DNA of 24,107 nucleotides from JBBITW01 sp037440525 (GCA_037440525.1 JBBITW010000038.1:1-24107), one strand, 5' to 3'. Counted from the first letter of the stretch, positions 7,855 to 16,094 are shown. Notes: generated from the letters alone by a model not told the origin. Translations and numbers: made by a program.

Positions 7855-8703
7855 ATGTATAAAAAAAGCCTAATCGTTGTTATTTTTTTCTTATGCACAG
7901 GATTAATCATATCTGGATGCCCGAAGAAGACAGTTATCAAAGAAGAACCATCAGCGAAAAAGGCTGAAGAGCTTGCTCTTGAAAGAGAGAGGGCCGCAAG
8001 AATAGAGGCTGAAAAGGCATTAAAGGAAAAAGAAATGAAGGCTAAGGAAGAGGAGGCCAAAAGAGCTCAGGCGCTGAAAGAGCTTGAGGAAGAAAGAGAG
8101 AGGGCTGCAAGGATTGAAGCTGAAAGAAAGAAGGCCCTTGAGGAGTTGGAAGCCAAAAAGGCACAGGCTTTAAAGGAGCTTGAGGCGGAGAGAGAGAAAG
8201 TTGCAAGGCTTGAGGCAGAACGAGCTGCAAGAGAAGCCAAAGAGAAGGAGCTTGCAAGAGCCAGAGAGGAGGCGGCCAGAAAGGCTCAGGCTGAGAAGGA
8301 GAAGGAATTTGAAAAAGGTCTTATTGCGAGAAAATATCCAGGGATTGAAGGGGAGGTCTTTGAAAGCAGTCTACTCAAAGATATCCATTTTGATTTTGAT
8401 AAATACGACATTCGCCCAAGTGATGCAGAAATCTTAAAGGAAAATGCTGCCATCCTTAAGAAATATCCAAATGTAAAGATACAAATTGAAGGGCATTGCG
8501 ATGAAAGAGGAACAAATGAATATAACCTTGCGCTCGGTGAGAGACGCGCTAACAGTACAAAAGAGTATCTCATATCCCTCGGTATTTCACCAGAGAGGAT
8601 TTCAACCATAAGTTATGGAGAAGAGAGACCTCTCGATCCTGCTCATAATGAGGAGGCCTGGGCAAAAAATAGAAGATCACATTTTATTGTGATATCAAAA
8701 TAA
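7855..8703 (+). CDS. pal: Peptidoglycan-associated lipoprotein, long-helix copy (Pal1)
   Basis: A 282-residue outer-membrane lipoprotein that anchors the envelope to peptidoglycan and partners TolB. The signal peptide ends in lipobox I-S-G-C with acylated C22. Residues about 36-156 are an uninterrupted alanine/glutamate/lysine/arginine-rich helix built from near-repeats; residues 69-100 and 101-132 are two 32-residue copies containing AQALKELE. The OmpA-type peptidoglycan-binding domain (about 163-282) has HFDFDKYDIRP, QIEGHCDERGTNEYNLALGE and RISTISYGEERP, including the aspartate and arginine that hold diaminopimelate. AGGAGGTGA precedes the ATG. Most Pal proteins are about 150-220 residues; the extra length is all in the helix. 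Its domain is about 89% identical (107 of 120, by hand) to the second copy at 10063-10695. Confidence 0.93.
   Translation: MYKKSLIVVIFFLCTGLIISGCPKKTVIKEEPSAKKAEELALERERAARIEAEKALKEKEMKAKEEEAKRAQALKELEEERERAARIEAERKKALEELEAKKAQALKELEAEREKVARLEAERAAREAKEKELARAREEAARKAQAEKEKEFEKGLIARKYPGIEGEVFESSLLKDIHFDFDKYDIRPSDAEILKENAAILKKYPNVKIQIEGHCDERGTNEYNLALGERRANSTKEYLISLGISPERISTISYGEERPLDPAHNEEAWAKNRRSHFIVISK
8059..8250 (+). repeat. Two 32-residue coding repeats in Pal1 helix
   Basis: Residues 69-100 and 101-132 of Pal1 align without gaps (each with AQALKELE, then E-R-E-[R/K]-x-A-R-[I/L]-E-A-E). A looser third copy, ERERAARIEAE, sits at 43-53. Pal2 lacks this block, so it accounts for most of the 72-residue length difference. 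Confidence 0.6.
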
Positions 8704-8762
8704 TAAGTGAAGATTCTTAGGATTAAATCCATGAGGAAGATTCCTTCAAATGGAGAGGAGAA

Positions 8763-10046
8763 ATGAAAAGTATGAGATGGCAGCAGGGGGTGATGAAATC
8801 ACTTTTAGCATTGATTATCCTTTTGGAATTTGGATGCGCTCCTGTTAAGGATGTCCAGATTCTTGATGATAGAATTTACCAGCATCATTTGCAACTCACC
8901 AATATTCAAAAAGAGATCGATGCTCTTAAAGGAGGTTTAATTGCCCTTCAAAAAGAAAATCAGGATCAAATGACCATCTCTAAAAAAGAGCTTCCTCTTC
9001 TGAGAGAAAATCTCACTAAAGAGGTTAAAAGGCTTCAATCACAAATTGATTCTATTCAAAAAGAAGCCACACTCCTGAGAGAAAACCTCGAAATAGAGAC
9101 CAAAAGGTTGCAATTACAACTTGATTCGATTCAAAAAGATAAAGATTCCCTAAGAGAAGAATTTGTTAACCTCCAAAAGGAGACAAATAATCAGATCTCA
9201 GCTCTTAAAAAAGAGAACACCCTCCTCAGAGATGACTTTACTACAGAAAATAAAAAGCTTCAGGCCGACCTCCGAATTCAATTTGAAGCCCTTCGCTCAG
9301 AAATTCGGAACATCGTCACAGAAATTGGGGAGTACAAAGAGCTAATTAAATATTTAAAAAATGATGTCGATAAATCTTTAAACGAAATGAATCGTTTTAA
9401 GGAAGCTATACATTCTGATATAAAAATTCTGGAAGAAAAGGATAAGACCCAGTCAGATCAGTTTAAAATATTAGATAATAGAGTCAAGGAAATAGAGAAC
9501 TACATAGTAAAGGTTGGAGAATTCTTCAAAAGTACAGAAGAATATTTTAAGGGGACGGAGTCACGAATTAAGGGATTGGATGATAAGATTAAACAGTTGG
9601 CCCTTGAACAGAAAGAGTTTGAGAAGTCTGTACTTTTAAAAGGCTTCTCTGCTGAGGCGAGGTATCCCCCTACACTGGCTGGAGAACTTTATAAAGATGC
9701 CTATGAGACATTTCAAAAGGAAGACTTAGAAGGGGCAAGAAAAAAATTTGAGGCCTTTCTCAAACAATACCCTGATACAGAACTATCGGATAATGCCCAG
9801 TTTTGGATTGGAGAATCCTACTATATGAAAAAGGACTTTGAGAAGGCCATCCTCGAATATGAGAAGGTTATTACGAGATATCCAGAAGGAGATAAGGTTC
9901 CTTCAGCCCTTTTAAAGCAGGCTCTTTCCTTTTTAGAAATAGGGGACAAGAATAATGCTAAAAATATATTTAAACGTGTTATAGAAAGATATCCTAAATC
10001 CGAGCAGGCCGAATTGGCAAAGAAAAAATTAGAAACAATAAAATAA
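8763..10046 (+). CDS. cpoB: CpoB/YbgF-like coiled-coil TPR lipoprotein, long copy
   Basis: A 427-residue envelope protein. CpoB (YbgF) in E. coli links TolA to peptidoglycan synthesis at division. Here the N-terminal signal ends LEFGC (C25), followed by APVKDVQILDD. The equivalent cysteine is conserved in the second copy, so this is probably a lipoprotein, although glutamate at -3 is unusual for a lipobox. Residues about 35-290 are a long coiled coil, including four units of 25 residues (LLRENL-like motif at 79, 104, 129, 154). The C-terminal 120 residues are the three-TPR CpoB domain: ELYKDAYETF, NAQFWIGESYYMKKDFEKAI, YPEGDKVPSALLKQALSF. E. coli CpoB is about 263 residues, so the coiled coil is greatly extended. 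A strong GGAGAGGAGA site precedes the ATG. Confidence 0.88.
   Translation: MKSMRWQQGVMKSLLALIILLEFGCAPVKDVQILDDRIYQHHLQLTNIQKEIDALKGGLIALQKENQDQMTISKKELPLLRENLTKEVKRLQSQIDSIQKEATLLRENLEIETKRLQLQLDSIQKDKDSLREEFVNLQKETNNQISALKKENTLLRDDFTTENKKLQADLRIQFEALRSEIRNIVTEIGEYKELIKYLKNDVDKSLNEMNRFKEAIHSDIKILEEKDKTQSDQFKILDNRVKEIENYIVKVGEFFKSTEEYFKGTESRIKGLDDKIKQLALEQKEFEKSVLLKGFSAEARYPPTLAGELYKDAYETFQKEDLEGARKKFEAFLKQYPDTELSDNAQFWIGESYYMKKDFEKAILEYEKVITRYPEGDKVPSALLKQALSFLEIGDKNNAKNIFKRVIERYPKSEQAELAKKKLETIK
8997..9296 (+). repeat. 25-residue (75-base) tandem coding repeats in cpoB1
   Basis: The motif [L/S]-L-R-[E/D]-[N/E/D]-[L/F] recurs at residues 79, 104, 129 and 154, an exact 25-residue spacing. 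Copies 1 and 2 are the most alike (both followed by K-R-L-Q-x-Q-x-D-S-I-Q-K). A 25-residue period equals 7+7+11, fitting a heptad/hendecad coiled coil. The units have diverged at DNA level. Confidence 0.65.
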
Positions 10047-10062
10047 TTAAAGGAGGTCAGTT

Positions 10063-10695
10063 ATGACTAAAAAAATTATAATTTTCATGATCCTTTCTTT
10101 CTCGGTTATCTTATTCTCCATGGGGTGTCCAAAGAAGACGGTTGTGAAAGAGGAACCATCTGTGAGTAAGTCGGAAGAGGCGGCTGAACGGGAGAGGGCT
10201 GCAAGGCTTGAGGCCGAACGTGCCGCAAGAGAGGCCAGGGAAAGGGAGTTAGCAAAGGCCAGGGAAGAAGAGGCAAGGAGAGCTCAGGCTGCCAAGGAAT
10301 TTGAAAAAAGCCTTGTGGCAAAGAAAACCCCTGGTATCGAAGGAGAGGTTTTTGAGAGCAGTCTTCTAAAAGATATTCACTTTGATTTCGATAAATATGA
10401 TATTCGACCACAGGATGCAGAGATTCTGAAAGAGAATGCAGCCATACTCCACAAATTTCCTAAAGTAAGGTTTCAAATTGAGGGGCATTGCGACGAGAGG
10501 GGAACAAATGAGTATAACCTTGCACTCGGTGAAAGGCGCGCCAACAGTGCGAAAAGTTACCTTATATCATTAGGAATCTCTCCGGATCGAATCTCCACCA
10601 TCAGCTATGGAGAAGAAAGGCCTCTCGATCCTGGTCATAATGAGGAGGCATGGGCAAAAAACAGAAGGGCCCATTTCGTTATCTTGTCCAAATGA
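10063..10695 (+). CDS. pal: Peptidoglycan-associated lipoprotein, short-helix copy (Pal2)
   Basis: A 210-residue second Pal. The signal peptide ends S-M-G-C with acylated C22, followed by PKKTVVKEEPS, nearly the same as in Pal1. The helix (about residues 36-84) is only some 50 residues. The OmpA-type domain (about 91-210) has the full binding set: HFDFDKYDIRP, QIEGHCDERGTNEYNLALGE, NRRAHFV. AGGAGGT precedes the ATG. It starts 16 bases after cpoB1 and clearly arose with it by tandem duplication. The length is close to the family's usual size, so this copy may be the more conventional Pal. Both copies are intact, with no stop codons and no missing peptidoglycan-contact residues. Confidence 0.93.
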   Translation: MTKKIIIFMILSFSVILFSMGCPKKTVVKEEPSVSKSEEAAERERAARLEAERAAREARERELAKAREEEARRAQAAKEFEKSLVAKKTPGIEGEVFESSLLKDIHFDFDKYDIRPQDAEILKENAAILHKFPKVRFQIEGHCDERGTNEYNLALGERRANSAKSYLISLGISPDRISTISYGEERPLDPGHNEEAWAKNRRAHFVILSK

Positions 10696-10708
10696 AAAAT
10701 ACTTAAAT

Positions 10709-11713
10709 ATGAGAGTGAAAATCTATAAGTGTAAATTAAAAGACATCAAGGAAATAACGATGATTCTCATCTTTACCTTGGTGTCTTCTATCTATGGATG
10801 TGCAACAATAGAAGATGTTCAGATCCTCGATGACGATATCCTTAAGATACGATCCCAGCTTAATCAGGTTCAATCTCAATTGAACCAGGTTCGTAAGGAA
10901 AATGACTCAATCAAAGAAAGGTCTGAATACCTCCAGAATGAAATATCAGCCCTGAGAGCTGAGAACCAAAAGCTTCAGGCCAATGTTCAAGCACTTAGGG
11001 CGGATCTCCTTCTTCGACTTGAAGGACTGCAGGCTGAGACCCGAACAATGTCAACAGGTTTTGAAGAATATAAGGAGTTTCTGAAAAGGCCTGCAAAAGA
11101 GATTAACAGGATAAAAGAGGATCTGGATATCCGTATAAAAATCCTCGAGGAGAAAGACAGGGTTTCGGATGAAAAAAGGAGAACCCAAGAAGAGAGAATA
11201 AAGCAATTAGAAGAACAGCTTAAAAGAATTGATGATTATATAAAGGGTATGGATGTGAAGATAACCCAACCATCCAAACCTCGAGATGTGGAGAGAACTC
11301 CTCGTAAGGAGCCTCCTGAGGAAACGAAAGCAATTCCAACAGGAGGAGAAGAGCTGTATAAAGATGCCTACGAGATATTTAGGAGAGGGAATTTAGATCT
11401 TGCACGGAAAAAATTTGAAACCTTTCTGAAACAATATCCAAACACAGAGCTTTCAGATAATGCCCAATTCTGGATTGCTGAAACCTATTTTATTAAGAAA
11501 GACTATGAAAGGGCAATACTCGAATATGAGAAAGTTATTACAAGATATCCTGAAGGAGATAAAGTTCCCCCTTCTCTATACAAACAAGCCCTTGCCTTTC
11601 TTGAAATCGGGGATAAGAATAATGCAAAAAATCTGCTAAAAAGGGTGATAGAACATTATCCCCATTCTGAGCAGGCAGAGATGGCAAAAAAGAGATTAGG
11701 TGCAATAAAATGA
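10709..11713 (+). CDS. cpoB: CpoB/YbgF-like coiled-coil TPR lipoprotein, short copy
   Basis: A 334-residue paralogue of the protein at 8763-10046. The C-terminal 120 residues (ELYKDAYEIF to KKRLGAIK) carry the same TPR domain, roughly three-quarters identical to the first copy by eye. After the cysteine, ATIEDVQILDDDI mirrors APVKDVQILDDRI. The lipobox is S-I-Y-G-C. The coiled coil is shorter (about residues 40-230) and starts with a small seven-residue repeat, SQLNQVQSQLNQV. The start is uncertain: ATG at 10709 gives a basic n-region suited to a lipoprotein signal but has no clear ribosome-binding site. ATG at 10760 has AAGGA seven bases upstream but would leave no positive charge before the hydrophobic core. 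The frame is open further upstream into pal2, but that part is not conserved. Confidence 0.85.
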   Translation: MRVKIYKCKLKDIKEITMILIFTLVSSIYGCATIEDVQILDDDILKIRSQLNQVQSQLNQVRKENDSIKERSEYLQNEISALRAENQKLQANVQALRADLLLRLEGLQAETRTMSTGFEEYKEFLKRPAKEINRIKEDLDIRIKILEEKDRVSDEKRRTQEERIKQLEEQLKRIDDYIKGMDVKITQPSKPRDVERTPRKEPPEETKAIPTGGEELYKDAYEIFRRGNLDLARKKFETFLKQYPNTELSDNAQFWIAETYFIKKDYERAILEYEKVITRYPEGDKVPPSLYKQALAFLEIGDKNNAKNLLKRVIEHYPHSEQAEMAKKRLGAIK

Positions 11714-11753
11714 AGAAAAAAAGAGGCCCATTTTTTATCCTGCCGAATGGGCT
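11712..11753 (-). terminator. Rho-independent terminator of rpoC, overlapping the cpoB2 end
   Basis: On the minus strand AGCCCATT (11753-11746) pairs with AATGGGCC (11732-11725) through eight pairs with one wobble, then comes CTCTTTTTTTCTTC. The T-tract is on the rpoC strand and runs into the cpoB2 stop codon. In the plus direction the same hairpin lacks a clear T-run, so it would end cpoB2 transcripts poorly. Confidence 0.7.
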
Positions 11754-11770
11754 GTCTATTAAACCACCAT

Positions 11771-11902
11771 AAAATTTAAAGACTTCTGAAAAAATATTTA
11801 AAAAGAGTCTTATAGACTGGTGGGGTGGAGAGGTATTCGAAGGGTTTGGAACACTATCTCCCCAATCATTACAGAACTTTTTCAGAGCTCTTATTTAAAA
11901 TT
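11771..11902. repeat. Long imperfect palindrome between convergent cpoB2 and rpoC
   Basis: The left arm (AAATTTAAAGACTTCTGAAAAA, first part from 11772) and the reverse complement of the right arm (TTTTTCAGAGCTC at 11878-11890, then TTATTTAAAATT) match over the outer 20-odd bases. An inner pair, TGGGG...GAGA versus TCTCCCCA (11857-11864), continues the dyad. The whole could fold as a stem of about 50-60 bases per side with bulges. A half-copy lies at 4471-4510. There is no coding capacity, so it looks like a MITE-like or structural intergenic repeat. Confidence 0.55.
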
Positions 11903-11929
11903 CTTAAATATTATCGGTGCACAATGCTT

Positions 11930-14900
11930 TTATGCAGGGGATTCTGAAGAGATCTCTCCTAAGCCAATAGGGGCTTCTTCTCCTTCGTATCCTTCCACCC
12001 AGAGATCCAGTCTTTTAAGTCGAGGAAGTCCTGTCCCTGCTGGTATCAATCTTCCCATAATCACATTCTCCTTCAATCCCTTCAGATAGTCTGTCTTTCC
12101 AGCAACAGCTGCCTGGGTGAGTACCTTTGTAGTCTCTTGAAAGGATGCGGCAGAGATAAAGCTATCTGTAATAAGAGAAGCCTTTGTTATTCCTAAAAAT
12201 AGTGGTTCTGCAATAGCCGGCTTTCCCCCTTCCCTCAATACCCTCTCGTTCTCCTTCTCAAAGACATATTTTTCAACCTGATCGTCTACAAGGAAGCTGG
12301 TATCTCCAACCTCCTTCACCCGCACCCTCTTAAGCATCTGCCTGACAATAACCTCAATATGTTTATCGTTAATCTTTACTCCCTGAAGTTTGTAAACCTC
12401 CTGTATCTCATCAACCAAATATCGGGCGAGGGCCTTATCACCCAATACCCTCAAGATATCATGAGGATTTGCTGGACCATCCATTAAAGCCTCACCTGCT
12501 TTCACAAAATCTCCTTCATGAACACTTATATGCTTTCCCCTTGGTATGATATATTCTTTTGGTTCACCCACATCAGGTTTGATTATGACCTTCCTCTTTC
12601 CCTTGAGGTCCTTTCCAAATTCCACAATCCCGTCAATATCTGATATCAATGCATATTCCTTTGGCCTTCTCGCCTCAAATAGCTCTGCTACCCTTGGAAG
12701 ACCTCCTGTAATATCCTTTGTCTTTGTTGTCTCCCGTGGAATCTTTACAATAACATCTCCTGCCTCCACCATATCTCCTTCAGATACAAAGATATTTGCA
12801 CCTACAGGAAGAAGATATCGTGCCTGTGAGGTAGAACCGGGTAAGTTCATTGTCTTCCCCTTATCATCCTTGATGGAGATCCTCGGTCGAAGTTCCGGGT
12901 CTTTTGACTCAATAATCACCTTTCTCGATAGTCCAGTAAATTCATCCACCTGTTCCTGCATGGTAACCCCCTCAATGATATCCCCGAATTTTACCCTACC
13001 CGAAACCTCAGTCAAAACAGGAATGGAATAAGGATCCCATTCTGCAAGCATATCACCTTCCCTTACCTTCTGTCCATCTTTAACCTTCAGCTTTGCTCCA
13101 TATATTAATGGATATCGTCTTCGTTCTCTCCCGCTTTCATCCAAAATGGCAATCTCTCCATTACGATTCATTACAACAAGGTTTCCCTCACGGTTCTTAA
13201 CTGTTTTTAAAGTGTAGAACCTTATTTTACCATCGATTCGAGCCTCAAGGGTTGTCTGTTCTGCCCTCCGGCTTGCTGTCCCACCGATATGGAACGTCCT
13301 CATTGTCAACTGGGTACCTGGTTCTCCAATGGATTGGGCGGCAATAATCCCGATTGCCTCGCCAACATTAACAAGTCTCCCTCGGGCTAAATCCCTTCCA
13401 TAGCATAATGCACATACACCCCTTTCAGATTTACATGTGAGCACAGAACGAATCCTTATCTTATCAATTCCTGCATCTTCGATACGCTCTGCCAAGGTCT
13501 CATCTATCTCCTCATTACCTTTAACAATCACCTCACCTGTGAAGGGATCTCTTATATCCTCCAGTGCAACTCTCCCGAGAATTCTCTCCCTCATTGATTC
13601 GATGATCTCTCCTCCCTCAACAAGCGATTCTACCTCTATACCATCCAAAGTTCCACAATCCAGTTCAGTGATCACCACATCCTGGGCCACATCTACCAAT
13701 CTTCTTGTAAGATAACCTGCGTTGGCAGTTTTTAAGGCTGTATCGGCCAATCCCTTTCTTGCACCGTGCGTAGAGATAAAGTATTGTAAAACTGTAAGAC
13801 CTTCACGGAAATTGGCTGTGATTGGAGTTTCAATAATCTCTCCTGAGGGTTTTGCCATTAAACCTCGCATCCCAGCCAATTGCCTTACCTGTTGAGCACT
13901 ACCTCTTGCACCTGAATCTGCCATCATATATATAGGGTTAAAACTCTCAATGGTCACCTTTTCTCCATTAGGACCTTCCACCACTTCGCTACCCAATTCC
14001 CTCAGCATAACACCTGCAATATTTTCAGTCACCTCTGCCCAGATGTCGATCACCTTGTTGTATCTCTCCCCATCTGTGATTAACCCCTCTGTATACTGCT
14101 CTTGAACCCTCTCAATCTCTTTTTGAGCCTCCTTGAGTAAAGCCTCCTTGTTAGAAGGTATTAACATATCATTAATGGAGATAGAGATACCTGCCAATGT
14201 GGCATAGCGATATCCCAAATCTTTCAAACGATCTGAGAGCAAAACCGTATTCTTTTCCCCATAATACCTGTAGCAATAATCTATGAGATTTGCCAATTCA
14301 TTCTTCTTCATAACCTTATTTATTAAATGAAATGGGATATCCTTTGGTAGAACCTCTTTTAGGAGAACCCTTCCCACAGTTGTATCTGTTAACTCTCCAT
14401 CAATGCGTACCTTAATCCTTGCATGGAGATCAACCTCATTTGCATCAAATGCAATCCTGACCTCTTCAGGATTTGAAAAGACCTTTCCTTCCCCTTTCGT
14501 ATAAGGACGTTCCCGGGTCATATAATATATCCCGAGGACTATGTCCTGAGTCGGAACAATAATTGGTTTTCCATTAGCTGGAGAAAGGATGTTATTTGTG
14601 GACATCATAAGAATCCTTGCCTCAGCCTGTGCCTCTACAGAAAGTGGGACATGAACTGCCATCTGATCTCCATCAAAGTCTGCATTGAATGCAGAACAGA
14701 CGAGTGGATGAAGCTGTATAGCCTTACCTTCGATGAGAATGGGTTCAAAAGCCTGAATACCCAAGCGGTGAAGAGTTGGTGCACGATTTAGTAGGACAGG
14801 ATGTTCCCTTATAACTTCATCTAAAACATCCCATACCTCTGGCCTTTCCTTCTCTATCATCTTTTTGGCACTCTTGATTGTTGTTGCCAAACCATTAGCT

Positions 14901-16057
14901 TCAAGGCGATGGTAGATAAAGGGTTTAAAAAGCTCAAGTGCCATCTTCTTTGGAAGTCCACATTGATGGAGTTTCAATTCCGGACCAATGACAATCACAG
15001 ACCTTCCGGAATAGTCAACACGTTTTCCCAATAGATTCTGTCTGAAACGACCCTGTTTCCCTCGGAGCATATCACTCAATGATTTAAGGGGTTTTTTATT
15101 AGCTCCTAAGATAGTCCTTCCCCTCTTACCGTTATCGAAAAGGGCATCCACCGCTTCCTGAAGCATCCTCTTCTCATTACGGATGATAATCTCAGGTGCA
15201 TTCAATTCGAGGAGTCTCTTCAACCGATTGTTTCGGTTAATCACCCTTCGATAAAGATCGTTTAGATCTGAGGTTGCAAAACGACCTCCATCAAGAGGAA
15301 CAAGAGGTCTAAGATCTGGAGGGATTACAGGGATCACCTCCAGAATCATCCATTCAGGTTTATTCCCTGACTCGAGAAAGGATTCAATGATCTTTAATCT
15401 CTTTGCAAGACGGCGTTTTTTTGCCTCAGATGTTGTCTCTTTCATCTCTGTTCGTAGCTTCATAGAGAGCTCTTTTACATCGGTCGATTTTAAAAGTTCT
15501 CTAATTGCTTCAGCCCCCTGTGAGACTACCAACTGATCCCCATATTTTTCCTTTGCCTCCCTATATTTCTCTTCTGAAAGTATCTCACCCCTCTTAAAAG
15601 GAGTCTTCTTCCCATCAAGTACAAGATATGCCTCGAAGTAGAGAATCCGCTCCAGCTCCCTTAAGGTCATGTCAGCAAGTATACCAATCTTGCTCGGTAT
15701 ACTTTTCAGAAACCAGATATGGGCTACAGGAGTTGCCAATCTTATGTGTCCCATCCTCTCCCTTCTTACTTTCGACTGTATTACTTCCACCCCGCATTTC
15801 TCACATACTATCCCACGATGTTTCATCCTTTTATACTTTCCACAATTACATTCATAATCCTTGGTGGGACCAAATATCTTTGCACAGAATAGGCCGTCCT
15901 TCTCAGGTTTGAATGTCCTATAGTTAATCGTCTCAGGCTTCTTTACCTCTCCATGTGACCATGACTCAATCTTTTCAGGAGAGGCGATGGAGATACGTAT
16001 AGCATTATAATTGATTGAACTCTTCCCCTTATCAACAAATGATAAATAATCTTCCAA
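11930..16057 (-). CDS. rpoC: RNA polymerase subunit beta-prime
   Basis: The 1375-residue beta' subunit of RNA polymerase. The N-terminal zinc ribbon has C70, C72, C85 and C88. The catalytic loop N-A-D-F-D-G-D-Q has its three magnesium-binding aspartates at D460, D462 and D464, the same numbers as E. coli. The second zinc site is at LDCGTLDG and TCKSERGVCALCYG. The trigger-loop region IIAAQSIGEPGTQLTMRTFH is intact, followed by the proteobacterial insert of barrel-sandwich modules (about residues 930-1110) and the C-terminal ITGGLPRVAELFEARRPK. The start codon is TTG at 16057, justified by AAGGAGGG five to six bases ahead and by the conserved length. It follows rpoB after 47 bases. Length and motifs are ordinary. 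Confidence 0.97.
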   Translation of the reverse strand: MEDYLSFVDKGKSSINYNAIRISIASPEKIESWSHGEVKKPETINYRTFKPEKDGLFCAKIFGPTKDYECNCGKYKRMKHRGIVCEKCGVEVIQSKVRRERMGHIRLATPVAHIWFLKSIPSKIGILADMTLRELERILYFEAYLVLDGKKTPFKRGEILSEEKYREAKEKYGDQLVVSQGAEAIRELLKSTDVKELSMKLRTEMKETTSEAKKRRLAKRLKIIESFLESGNKPEWMILEVIPVIPPDLRPLVPLDGGRFATSDLNDLYRRVINRNNRLKRLLELNAPEIIIRNEKRMLQEAVDALFDNGKRGRTILGANKKPLKSLSDMLRGKQGRFRQNLLGKRVDYSGRSVIVIGPELKLHQCGLPKKMALELFKPFIYHRLEANGLATTIKSAKKMIEKERPEVWDVLDEVIREHPVLLNRAPTLHRLGIQAFEPILIEGKAIQLHPLVCSAFNADFDGDQMAVHVPLSVEAQAEARILMMSTNNILSPANGKPIIVPTQDIVLGIYYMTRERPYTKGEGKVFSNPEEVRIAFDANEVDLHARIKVRIDGELTDTTVGRVLLKEVLPKDIPFHLINKVMKKNELANLIDYCYRYYGEKNTVLLSDRLKDLGYRYATLAGISISINDMLIPSNKEALLKEAQKEIERVQEQYTEGLITDGERYNKVIDIWAEVTENIAGVMLRELGSEVVEGPNGEKVTIESFNPIYMMADSGARGSAQQVRQLAGMRGLMAKPSGEIIETPITANFREGLTVLQYFISTHGARKGLADTALKTANAGYLTRRLVDVAQDVVITELDCGTLDGIEVESLVEGGEIIESMRERILGRVALEDIRDPFTGEVIVKGNEEIDETLAERIEDAGIDKIRIRSVLTCKSERGVCALCYGRDLARGRLVNVGEAIGIIAAQSIGEPGTQLTMRTFHIGGTASRRAEQTTLEARIDGKIRFYTLKTVKNREGNLVVMNRNGEIAILDESGRERRRYPLIYGAKLKVKDGQKVREGDMLAEWDPYSIPVLTEVSGRVKFGDIIEGVTMQEQVDEFTGLSRKVIIESKDPELRPRISIKDDKGKTMNLPGSTSQARYLLPVGANIFVSEGDMVEAGDVIVKIPRETTKTKDITGGLPRVAELFEARRPKEYALISDIDGIVEFGKDLKGKRKVIIKPDVGEPKEYIIPRGKHISVHEGDFVKAGEALMDGPANPHDILRVLGDKALARYLVDEIQEVYKLQGVKINDKHIEVIVRQMLKRVRVKEVGDTSFLVDDQVEKYVFEKENERVLREGGKPAIAEPLFLGITKASLITDSFISAASFQETTKVLTQAAVAGKTDYLKGLKENVIMGRLIPAGTGLPRLKRLDLWVEGYEGEEAPIGLGEISSESPA

Positions 16058-16073
16058 GGTTTCCCTCCTTGTT

Positions 16074-16094
16074 TATCGCTTATCGCTTATCGCT
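16074..16094. repeat. Three tandem copies of TATCGCT in the rpoB-rpoC gap
   Basis: Plus strand reads TATCGCT three times without interruption, filling almost half of the 47-base gap. It lies just upstream of the rpoC ribosome-binding site on the minus strand (AGCGATA repeated in the message). A slippage-prone spacer; copy number would change the rpoB-rpoC distance by 7 bases per unit. Confidence 0.7.

Noticed and set aside
10607..10708. Extended cpoB2 N-terminus overlapping pal2
   Set aside because: The frame is open, but these codons overlap the conserved pal2 C-terminus in another frame and would put 60-odd residues before the lipoprotein signal.
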